Shown here: positions 1-5,532 of the stretch, in pieces
Layout of the letters: every line of letters begins with the position of its first letter
Numbering within the stretch: the stretch's first letter is position 1
Position numbers and translations under genes: made by a program
Notes under the pieces: generated by a model
What the model was told of the DNA's origin: nothing
What the model saw: the letters and a program-made list of their open reading frames with translations, nothing else
The model's database searches: none
NCBI GenBank assembly: GCA_900315975.1
Contig: ONBA01000063.1
Coordinates: 1 to 5,613 of the forward strand
DNA from: an uncultured Ruminococcus sp.
GTDB lineage: Bacteria; Bacillota_A; Clostridia; Oscillospirales; Ruminococcaceae
Length of the DNA: 5,613 bases
Direction: 5' to 3'

Positions 1-1126
1 CCTCGGCTCGGTGACAACGTGGCTGCAATTCTGCTATGATTCCGACTATATCCGCTACTTCCTGCCCATGAGCGGTTCGTGCTGGTATTACGGCGGTTAT
101 GGAGATTTTCAGATCGAGAAAAACGTGGACTTCATTCAGCAGCTTGTGGAGGATAACGACCTTGACGAGCGTGGAAATTTCATCTATCACGGTGTCGGCA
201 CGAATGACACGGTGAAGTCACAGTCCATTGACATGGCAGAGGAAATGCTCTCCCGCAGCGATATTTTCACGCCCGACCACTACGTTTTCTATCAACGTGA
301 GGGCGGTCAGCACGACCACATTTCCTGCCGTGAGTTCATGTACAACGCTCTGCCGCTGTTCTTCGGAGGTGATACCGTGCAGACAGATGATTTTACTGAA
401 AATTCAACGGTTGCAGAGGTCAAAGCAAATGCAGTTTTCGGTGATTTCGGCAGACTTCTTTTTCCTGTGGACAGGACTGTTTCCGATGATATGACACTGA
501 AAGACGTGAGTTCAAGCAGCACCTACACATGGTACAACTACATCAAGCCCGAAAAAACTGTGGAGATCGTCAATTACCTGAAAAACGCCGCAGAAAGTGG
601 TCAGCAGGTATTTTATAACATCTACACCGAGGACGAAATGCAGGCGGATAGCAGTCTGCGTGACACGGGACTTTTCTTCTTCAAGGGTGAGAACAATGCG
701 AAATTTGCTGTGTGCAATGCAGGCGGCGGATTTGCCTATGTGGGGGCGATGCACGACAGCTTTCCCCACGCTCTGGAATTGTCGAAAATGGGATATAACG
801 CCTTTGCGCTGATCTACCGTCCCGATGCGCCCTATGATGACCTTGCGAGGGTGATTGAGTTTATCCATGATAATGCCGACACACTGAAAGTCAATCCAGA
901 TGATTATTCTTTATGGGGCGGCTCGGCAGGTGCAAGAATGGCGGCAACGCTCGGCAATGTGGACTATCTGAAACAGCTCACAGGTCGTACCGACATCGGA
1001 CAGGCAGGTGCGGTCATCATGCAGTACACGGGCTATACCTACACTTCAAAGGCGGACGCTCCGACTTATGTATGTGTGGGACGAGTGACGGTATCGCAAA
1101 TTGGAAAACGATGCAGAGCCGCCTGA
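1..1126 (+). CDS. CE1/feruloyl-esterase-like C-terminal part plus first half of a second alpha/beta hydrolase (fragment)
   Basis: The frame is open to the left edge (codons from position 2), so the GTG at 11 is not a real start. The first residues, LGSVTTW, fit the x-G-S that follows a G-x-S-x-G nucleophile elbow, so the catalytic serine should lie just outside the window. The likely acid is the Asp at 206-208 (GTND) and the likely base is the His at 311-313 in GGQHDH. This is the usual order in CE1 feruloyl and acetyl-xylan esterases. After a linker, a second hydrolase begins at about 490, with an oxyanion-type GGGFAY stretch and the nucleophile motif GGSAG (Ser codon 923-925). From about 1081 the reading becomes RVTVSQIGKRCRAA and stops at 1126. 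This tail is out-of-frame noise caused by the frameshift, not real protein. Confidence 0.7.
   Translation, partial: LGSVTTWLQFCYDSDYIRYFLPMSGSCWYYGGYGDFQIEKNVDFIQQLVEDNDLDERGNFIYHGVGTNDTVKSQSIDMAEEMLSRSDIFTPDHYVFYQREGGQHDHISCREFMYNALPLFFGGDTVQTDDFTENSTVAEVKANAVFGDFGRLLFPVDRTVSDDMTLKDVSSSSTYTWYNYIKPEKTVEIVNYLKNAAESGQQVFYNIYTEDEMQADSSLRDTGLFFFKGENNAKFAVCNAGGGFAYVGAMHDSFPHALELSKMGYNAFALIYRPDAPYDDLARVIEFIHDNADTLKVNPDDYSLWGGSAGARMAATLGNVDYLKQLTGRTDIGQAGAVIMQYTGYTYTSKADAPTYVCVGRVTVSQIGKRCRAA
1078..1083 (+). other. Frameshift site in the esterase gene
   Basis: The coding signal passes from frame 2 to frame 1 here. Upstream, frame 2 reads sensibly to TYVCVG, and downstream only frame 1 reads TSDGIANW. 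The simplest explanation is one lost A. No heptameric slippery sequence of the X-XXY-YYZ kind is visible at the site, so programmed frameshifting is unlikely. Confidence 0.7.
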
Positions 1127-1251
1127 AAACTCTTGAAAGCTACGGTATCCCCACGGAGTTCCATGCCTATGAGGGACTTCCGCACGGCTTCGGACTCGGC
1201 ACGGGAACGGTGGCAGAGGGCTGTATATACGATGCTGTGAATTTCTGGTAG
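1081..1251 (+). pseudogene. Frame-shifted C-terminal end of the second alpha/beta hydrolase
   Basis: In frame 1 this stretch reads TSDGIANW, then GIPTEFHAYEGLPHGFGLG, then AVNFW and TAG. These are the missing Asp (1087-1089) and His (1183-1185) of the triad whose serine is at 923-925 in frame 2. The spacing matches esterases of the acetyl-xylan-esterase / BD-FAE type. Inserting one base in the run at 1078-1083 (GGGACG to GGGAACG) would give an uninterrupted VCVGTSDG and restore the enzyme. The segment has no start or ribosome site of its own and is not an independent gene. Confidence 0.75.
1249..1251 (+). other. In-frame TAG stop inside the esterase gene
   Basis: Frame 1 is ...AVNFW-TAG-EQFSGDIP..., and coding continues without a break into the dockerin-like module. 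A single change from GAG (Glu) or AAG (Lys) would produce it. The other genes here end in TGA or TAA, so nothing else in the window suggests amber readthrough. Confidence 0.65.
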
Positions 1252-2139
1252 GAGCAGTTTTCGGGCGATATTCCTACCAAACGTGAGCCTGCCAATTTGC
1301 AGAACTGGCTGCTGACCAAGGCAAAAAACGCACACGGCAATGACTACGACCTGAACCATGATGAACGATGGGATGTGTTTGATCTCTGCCTGATGAAACG
1401 TGAACTTTTGAATGGAAGCATTGAATTCGGCACACAGGAAAAAGACGGCTTTATTGTGGATAATGTGCTGCATTCCGATACGCAGGGCGAGATCCATTTT
1501 TCAAGCTATATCCCCGAAAGCTATGACGGTTCTGAACCCTATGCACTGTTCGTGACGCTCCCCGGTTGGGAGGGGCTGTACTTTCAGGGCGTGGGTGCGA
1601 ACCTCGGTGAAAGCTATCCCTTTGAAGCAAGGAATTACAATGACAAGATGATCATTCTCTCCACACAGCTTGACGATTGGGGCGAAACATCGGCAAATAT
1701 GGCGATAGAGCTGACGGAGTATTTTCTGGAACATTACAACATCGACCGGAAGAAAGTGTATCTACACGGCTTTTCGGGCGGCGGTGAAACAGGCTCGATC
1801 GTCATGGGCAAATGCCCTGAGCTGTTCAGTGCCTATCTGATGACAAGCTCCAAATGGGACGGTGATCTGGAAGTCCTCGCAAATGCCCATACTCCCGTAT
1901 ATATGGTGATCGGTGAGGACGACAGTTATTACGGTTCAGGCTATCTGAAACAGGCGTACAGCGATCTGTATGCTCTGTATGAGGCGCAGGGGCTTTCTGC
2001 CGATGAGATCAAAAAACTGCTCGTCCTTGATGTGAAGGAACAGGACTATTTCACGGAACGAGGTTTCAGAGATCAGCACGGCGGAGGAATGGCTTTTGTG
2101 GAAGATGAAAGCATTATGGGCTGGCTGTTCTCACATTGA
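1252..2139 (+). pseudogene. Dockerin-like module plus third esterase domain (3' fragment of the broken esterase)
   Basis: This fragment continues the esterase frame after the TAG. A dockerin-like module comes first: helix ANLQNWLLTK, then a 12-residue loop D-L-N-H-D-E-R-W-D-V-F-D (1348-1383), then LCLMKREL. The first calcium loop is missing, and Glu replaces the usual Gly at loop position 6. A complete alpha/beta hydrolase domain follows, resembling PHB-depolymerase or prolyl-oligopeptidase-type esterases. Its nucleophile elbow is GFSGG (Ser 1774-1776), with a likely acid in VIGEDD and a likely base in DQHGGG. It ends at TGA 2137-2139. The only initiator-like codon before the loop is a TTG at 1297, which lies inside the module and has no Shine-Dalgarno. 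The piece is therefore probably not translated alone. The exact substrate cannot be told. Confidence 0.65.
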
Positions 2140-2208
2140 GTAATAACCCAAAGGTTTATAGGTGATAACGAATCGGAACTTCACAGGAGGTTCCGGTTTT
2201 GTTATAAT
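2140..2208 (+). promoter_or_regulatory. SigA-type promoter and regulatory region, copy 1
   Basis: The -35 TTCACA (2180-2185) and -10 TATAAT (2203-2208) are separated by exactly 17 bases and lead to the dockerin-flavodoxin operon. From 2140 to 2208 the sequence matches 4571-4639 without gaps at 59 of 69 positions, and both -35 and -10 are identical. Upstream of the -35 lie the short dyad AACC-CAAA-GGTT (2145-2156) and two ATAAC direct repeats at 2143 and 2165, 22 bases (about two helical turns) apart. Both elements are kept in copy 2 and are candidate activator or operator sites. The regulator is not in the window. Confidence 0.75.
2171..2200 (+). terminator. Hairpin overlapping the promoter; possible terminator of the esterase gene
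   Basis: Bases 2171-2182 pair with 2187-2198 as a 12-bp stem (two G-U pairs) around the tetraloop ACAG. A short TTTTGTT run spans the stem base and tail. This could end transcripts of the upstream esterase gene. The same stem covers the -35 of the next promoter, so it may instead be a DNA operator. Copy 2 keeps the pairing imperfectly: A-U 2171/2198 is replaced by G-C at 4602/4629, with one A/C mismatch at 4608/4623. The T-run is weak, so the terminator role is uncertain. Confidence 0.45.
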
Positions 2209-2227
2209 GAATACAACAGATAAAAAC

Positions 2228-2234
2228 AAGGAGG
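2228..2234 (+). promoter_or_regulatory. Ribosome binding site of the dockerin-flavodoxin gene
   Basis: AAGGAGG lies seven bases before the ATG at 2242. It fixes that start and implies strong initiation. Confidence 0.85.
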
Positions 2235-2241
2235 GTTTCCT

Positions 2242-3549
2242 ATGAAACGTTTATTAACCACAGTTGCTCTGCTTGCTGCCGCCGCTGTATCAGGCGGAAC
2301 AATGTCCCTTTATAGTTCGGCACAGGCAGATACGAGCGAGTATACTTACACCATTCAAGATGCCCGCAATTTGCAGGACTTCCTGCTTGCAAAACCGACA
2401 ACTGAGAATCTGACAGGAAAGCCTTATGATATGAACAATGACGGTCGATGGGACGCTTTTGACCTCTGCCTTATGAGACAGGAAGTTGCTGAGAGTATGG
2501 ATACAGCAGACTCAAATACGCTTGTGGTTTATTACTCTGCAAGCGGCACAACGGAAAAGATCGCAGACTATATCGTTGAAGCGATGAACGCTGACACGTT
2601 CGTGATCAAACCCGTCCAGCCCTATTCTGATGCCGACCTGGACTGGACAGATCTGACCAGCCGTGTGGTCATGGAGCATAATGACGAGAACCGCCACACG
2701 GAGCTTGTTTCCGTTGATGTCCCCGATTGGGAAAGCTATGACAATGTGTTCATCGGCTATCCGATCTGGTGGCGTGAAGCAGCGTGGGTTGTGGACGATT
2801 TCGTGAAGGAAAATGATTTCACAGGCAAGAACGTCATTCCGTTCTGCACTTCCATGTCCTCTCCGCTTGGTGACAGCGGAACGCTCCTTGCAGAAATGGC
2901 AGGCACAGGCAACTGGCTTGAAGGTATGCGGTTTACAAGCAGTTCCACAAAGGAATCAGTGCAGTCATGGGCGACAGGACTTGACCTTTCAAAACAGGAG
3001 CAGAAAAATGATATTCTCATTGCCTACTTCACCCCAGCGGAAAACAGCGGTGTTGATGCAATTTCCTCTGCGACTCTGACCACATTGAACGGTGAGAATA
3101 TGGGCGCTGCGGAAGTACTTGCGAATATGATCCACAACCATACTCGCTCCGATATGTTTTCAATCCGCACGGAGGTCAATTATCCGCTGGAATATAACAA
3201 TCTTGCGGATTATGCAAAGGACGAGCAGGACAACAATGTTCTGCCGGCACTTACCTCTCATATTGAGAACCTCGATCAGTACAGCACGATCATTGTGGTG
3301 TTTCCGGATTGGTGGTATACCATGCCGCAGGCAGTTTACAGCTTCTTTAACGAATACGATCTCGCAGGAAAGACGATCATTCCTTGCTCCACTCATGCAG
3401 GCAGCGGACTGACAGGTTCACCGAGAACTATTCGTGAGCTTGAACATGATGCGACGATCATTGATGACGGCTTCACGGTCGCTGCGAACAGAGTCACGAC
3501 CGCTGAGGACGATGTGACCGCTTGGGCAGAAAAACACGAATTGACCTAA
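2242..3549 (+). CDS. Secreted dockerin-like protein with two flavodoxin-fold domains
   Basis: The protein has 435 residues. Residues 1-29 are a Sec signal peptide: MKR, a hydrophobic Ala/Leu core, and likely cleavage after SSAQA. Residues about 40-82 are a dockerin-like module with helix ARNLQDFLL and a complete calcium loop D63-M-N-N-D-G-R-W-D-A-F-D74, followed by LCLMRQ; the first loop is degenerate. Residues about 92-250 are a flavodoxin domain with FMN phosphate loop SASGTT (99-104) and IGYPIWW. Residues about 257-435 are a second flavodoxin fold with VVFPDWWYTMP and CSTHAGSG, but with an altered N-terminal loop (FTPAENSG) and an inserted segment ending NGENMG. Flavodoxin-fold proteins bind FMN and carry electrons. 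Export plus a dockerin suggests extracellular, scaffold- or surface-attached redox work, which is inference. The start is set by the AAGGAGG site and signal peptide. It is first in an operon with the reductase 23 bases downstream. Confidence 0.88.
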   Translation: MKRLLTTVALLAAAAVSGGTMSLYSSAQADTSEYTYTIQDARNLQDFLLAKPTTENLTGKPYDMNNDGRWDAFDLCLMRQEVAESMDTADSNTLVVYYSASGTTEKIADYIVEAMNADTFVIKPVQPYSDADLDWTDLTSRVVMEHNDENRHTELVSVDVPDWESYDNVFIGYPIWWREAAWVVDDFVKENDFTGKNVIPFCTSMSSPLGDSGTLLAEMAGTGNWLEGMRFTSSSTKESVQSWATGLDLSKQEQKNDILIAYFTPAENSGVDAISSATLTTLNGENMGAAEVLANMIHNHTRSDMFSIRTEVNYPLEYNNLADYAKDEQDNNVLPALTSHIENLDQYSTIIVVFPDWWYTMPQAVYSFFNEYDLAGKTIIPCSTHAGSGLTGSPRTIRELEHDATIIDDGFTVAANRVTTAEDDVTAWAEKHELT

Positions 3550-3572
3550 AATACAGGAAGAGAGGGAGCGTT

Positions 3573-4574
3573 ATGCAAAAAAGAATCATCGGTAAAGATC
3601 TGGAAGTCAGCGCAGTTGGTCTTGGCTGTATGGGAATGAGCCACGCTTACGGCAACCAGTGTACGCCCGATGAAGCGAAAAAGCTCATCGAAACGGCTAT
3701 TGCAAACGGCTGCACGTTCTTCGACACAGCGGAGGTCTACGGAGAACCCGACTGTCCGCACCACAATGAGGAAATGCTCGGTGAGATATTGAAGCCGTAC
3801 CGCAGCAAGATAGTGCTTGCAACAAAATTCGGAGTGAAGTTCGATGTGTCTGCACCGACCGTCAACAAGCCTGTGATACCCGATTCCCGCCCCGAAAGTA
3901 TCAGAAAATCCATTGAAGGAAGTCTGCGCCGTTTGCAGACCGATCATATCGACCTCTATTATCAGCACAGGCAAGATCCCGATGTGCCTGTGGAGGAGGT
4001 CGCAGGTGTCATGGCTGACCTGATCCGAGAGGGCAAGATCACCCATTGGGGACTGTCCGAGGTGAATGAGGGAATTATCCGCCGTGCCAATGCGGTCTGC
4101 CCCGTGACGGCAATTCAGAACCGCTATCATATGATGTACCGGGGTTATGAAGCACTTTTCCCCGTACTGGAGGAATTGCAGATCGGTTTTGTGGCATTTT
4201 CACCTCTTGCAAACGGTCTGCTGTCGGGTGCATATTCGCAGAACAGCACATTCAGCGAGCAGGGTGATTACCGCAAAGCGATGCCGCAGTTTCAGGCGGA
4301 TTCTTATGAGAAAAACAGAGCTTTATTCTCACTGATACAGCGATATGCAGAAGATAAAAATGCTACTTCAGCACAAATATCCCTTGCGTGGCTGATTTGC
4401 AAAAAGCCCTATATCGTGCCGATCCCCGGAACAAGAAAGCTCGGTCGCCTGACAGAAAACCTCGGTGCTGCCGATGTGGTGCTGACCGCACAGGAGATCG
4501 CTGAGATTGACAAAGCACTGGATAAAATGGAAATGTCTGATGTGTTCGGCGGAGCGAAAATCGTGAAGAAGTAA
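3573..4574 (+). CDS. Aldo/keto reductase (AKR13/YakC-like)
   Basis: A 333-residue NAD(P)H-dependent carbonyl reductase with a TIM-barrel fold, the normal length for the family. It opens MQKRIIGKDLEVSAVGLGCMGMS. The full catalytic tetrad is visible: Asp51 and Tyr56 (FFDTAEVYG), Lys85 (ATKFG) and His132 (YYQHR). The C-terminal cofactor stretch GTRKLGRLTEN (286-296) is characteristic of NADPH-binding members. There is no signal peptide, so it acts in the cytoplasm, unlike its exported partner. The ATG at 3573 is preferred over an upstream in-frame codon at 3522 because family homology begins there and purine-rich AGGAAG/GAGGG boxes (3555-3566) precede it. The 23-base gap to the flavodoxin gene, without a promoter, indicates co-transcription. 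The substrate is not predictable. Confidence 0.9.
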   Translation: MQKRIIGKDLEVSAVGLGCMGMSHAYGNQCTPDEAKKLIETAIANGCTFFDTAEVYGEPDCPHHNEEMLGEILKPYRSKIVLATKFGVKFDVSAPTVNKPVIPDSRPESIRKSIEGSLRRLQTDHIDLYYQHRQDPDVPVEEVAGVMADLIREGKITHWGLSEVNEGIIRRANAVCPVTAIQNRYHMMYRGYEALFPVLEELQIGFVAFSPLANGLLSGAYSQNSTFSEQGDYRKAMPQFQADSYEKNRALFSLIQRYAEDKNATSAQISLAWLICKKPYIVPIPGTRKLGRLTENLGAADVVLTAQEIAEIDKALDKMEMSDVFGGAKIVKK

Positions 4575-4639
4575 TAACCCAAAGGTTTACAGGTAATAAC
4601 TGATCGGAACTTCACAAACGGTCCCGGTCATGTTATAAT
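4571..4639 (+). promoter_or_regulatory. SigA-type promoter and regulatory region, copy 2
   Basis: A second copy of the element at 2140-2208. The -35 TTCACA is at 4611-4616 and the -10 TATAAT at 4634-4639, with a 17-base spacer. The AACC-CAAA-GGTT dyad is at 4576-4587 and the ATAAC repeats at 4574 and 4596. As in copy 1, the repeat begins right at the stop codon of the preceding gene and leads to a flavodoxin start. The core promoter looks functional although the gene behind it is broken. It may still produce a transcript through the remnant. Confidence 0.72.
4601..4630 (+). other. Imperfect inverted repeat over the -35, copy 2
   Basis: TGATCGG (4601-4607) pairs with CCGGTCA (4624-4630) with one T-G pair. 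Pairing continues inward after an A/C mismatch at 4608/4623. It occupies the same place as the 12-bp hairpin of copy 1. Some pairs changed on both sides, which suggests that the dyad itself is kept. It has a poor T-tail, so an operator is more likely than a terminator here. Confidence 0.45.
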
Positions 4640-4657
4640 AGTGATACAGAAACACAT

Positions 4658-4664
4658 AAGGAGG
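4658..4664 (+). promoter_or_regulatory. Ribosome binding site of the truncated flavodoxin
   Basis: AAGGAGG lies eight bases before ATG 4673. This shows that the remnant was once a well-expressed gene start. Confidence 0.75.
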
Positions 4665-4672
4665 TATCCCAC

Positions 4673-4828
4673 ATGAGCAAGAAACTGGTACTTTACTTCT
4701 CGGTATACGGCACAGCAAAAAAAGTCGCTGAGGAGATCGCAAGGCAATCGGAGTTTCCAATTTCTATCCTGCAACCCTTGCAAATCTCTGCGAGAATGTG
4801 GAGATCATTCCTGCGGTCAATAAGGTAG
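4673..4828 (+). pseudogene. N-terminal remnant of a cytoplasmic flavodoxin, fused out of frame
   Basis: The 51-codon frame starts MSKKLVLYFSVYGTAKKVAEEIA, a clear flavodoxin first strand, phosphate loop and first helix. No signal peptide or dockerin precedes it, so the ancestor was cytoplasmic. Family resemblance stops at about codon 23 (near 4741). The rest is the neighbouring reductase read in the wrong frame, ending at TAG 4826-4828. The phosphate loop is also degenerate: S-V-Y-G-T-A where S-x-T/S-G-x-T is expected. That fits relaxed selection. FMN binding and folding are not expected from so short a product. Confidence 0.75.
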
Positions 4829-5199
4829 AGTTGCACCCGTTCTTCCAGCAGGAAAACGCCCTTGCGACAATGAAGGAATACGGCGTTGCACCGCAGGCTT
4901 GGGGACCGCTTGCTGAGGGCAAACACGGCATCTTCTCTCACCCTGTTCTCTCCGAGATAGGGGCAAAATACGGCAAGACTGCGGCTCAGATCGCCCTGAA
5001 ATGGAACACACAGCGTGGAGTTTCAATTCTGCCGAAGTCTGTTCATGTAGAGCGTATGGAGCAGAATATCGACATCTGGGACTTCACACTTTCCGATGAG
5101 GATATGCAGAAGATCACAGAGCTTGACCTCGGTCACAGCGAGATCGTTGACCATAATTCGCCTGAATTTGTTAAGGCTCTGAATGGTATGAAAGTTTGA
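4735..5199 (+). pseudogene. C-terminal remnant of an AKR5-type aldo/keto reductase
   Basis: About 152 codons from KAIGVSNF (4741) to TGA 5197-5199 match the second half of DkgA/2,5-diketogluconate-reductase-like enzymes. Visible landmarks are AIGVSNF, NKVELHPFFQQ, QAWGPLAEG, and the NADPH-binding LPKSVHVERMEQN. The N-terminal half with the Asp, Tyr, Lys and His tetrad is absent, so it cannot be active. Upstream in this frame there is a TGA at 4729-4731, and the fused flavodoxin start is in another frame. A GTG at 4798 has no ribosome site and falls inside the barrel. Its motifs differ from those of the intact reductase at 3573-4574, so it belongs to another AKR subfamily and is not a tandem copy. 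Confidence 0.8.
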
Positions 5200-5459
5200 G
5201 CTTTTTGCCGAAAAGTGCTGTATTACCGAGGAACGAGTTGTGGAGATACAGAGCGGTATTAAATTGTCAGATAACCGAAACGACGGCAGCTTATGAGGTT
5301 ACATCAAATTTATATAGAACACTCGTACTAAGCCTACACTTATAATTTTGACGTCAATATCCTTTGGTAATATAGCAGGAATATTTTTAGCTTTGTTACT
5401 GCGGTGACAGATATAACATCGTGAAGAAGGCCGATAAGCACAAAAACTGCACTAAAGTG
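5200..5459 (+). other. AT-rich intergenic region without a recognised gene
   Basis: No coding region with a start and ribosome site is visible on either strand. One weak promoter-like pair occurs on the plus strand: TTGACG 5348-5353, 17 bases, TATAGC 5371-5376. Nothing recognisable lies between it and the terminator. The two genes flanking this gap converge. Confidence 0.6.
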
Positions 5460-5502
5460 TAAAAACTCCCCGGAACTGCTCATATGAGCAGCTCCGGGGA
5501 GT
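5460..5502 (-). terminator. Intrinsic terminator of the small heat-shock gene
   Basis: Bases 5465-5481 pair with 5486-5502 around the loop ATAT, giving a 17-bp GC-rich stem. On the minus strand it is followed by TTTTTA (complement of 5460-5465). Direction is supported by the single imperfect pair, 5475/5492. It is an A/C mismatch in plus-strand RNA but a G-U pair in minus-strand RNA. It may also stop plus-strand transcripts less efficiently. Confidence 0.85.
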
Positions 5503-5532
5503 ATTATTTGGGGGTATGAACTTAGCGAGGTA

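Larger units (their letters stand above)
1..2139 (+). pseudogene. Multidomain dockerin-bearing carbohydrate esterase, 5'-truncated by the window and frame-broken
   Basis: One ancestral gene explains three consecutive reading-frame segments. Frame 2 is open from the left edge to 1126, and frame 1 continues the same protein from about 1081 through 2139 except for a TAG at 1249-1251. The domain order is CE1-like esterase tail (to about 365), alpha/beta hydrolase (about 490-1248), dockerin-like module (about 1285-1415), and a third esterase domain (about 1430-2139). Continuity is supported because the second hydrolase has its nucleophile serine in one frame and its Asp and His in the other. The dockerin continues in the same frame after the stop with no plausible new start or ribosome site. 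The intact protein was probably exported and acted on ester-linked acyl or feruloyl groups of plant polysaccharides; this is inferred from the domain families. Sequencing error is the main alternative to true decay. Confidence 0.75.

Noticed and set aside
1249..1251. TAG read through as an amino acid (amber recoding)
   Set aside because: A nearby frameshift also breaks the gene, and no suppressor system or other internal TAG is visible.
1297..1299. TTG as start of a separate esterase gene
   Set aside because: It lies inside the dockerin helix, has no Shine-Dalgarno, and the coding signal continues upstream to the TAG.
3522..3572. Upstream in-frame extension of the aldo/keto reductase overlapping the flavodoxin gene
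   Set aside because: Family homology and the ribosome site point to the ATG at 3573. The extension is flavodoxin coding sequence in another frame.
5348..5376. Plus-strand promoter TTGACG-N17-TATAGC
   Set aside because: The -10 is weak, the DNA is AT-rich so matches are expected by chance, and no gene follows.
5405..5460. Short plus-strand reading RYNIVKKADKHKNCTKV ending in TAA just before the terminator
   Set aside because: It has no start codon or ribosome site, and a stop lies a few codons upstream. It could be a gene remnant but no family is recognisable.
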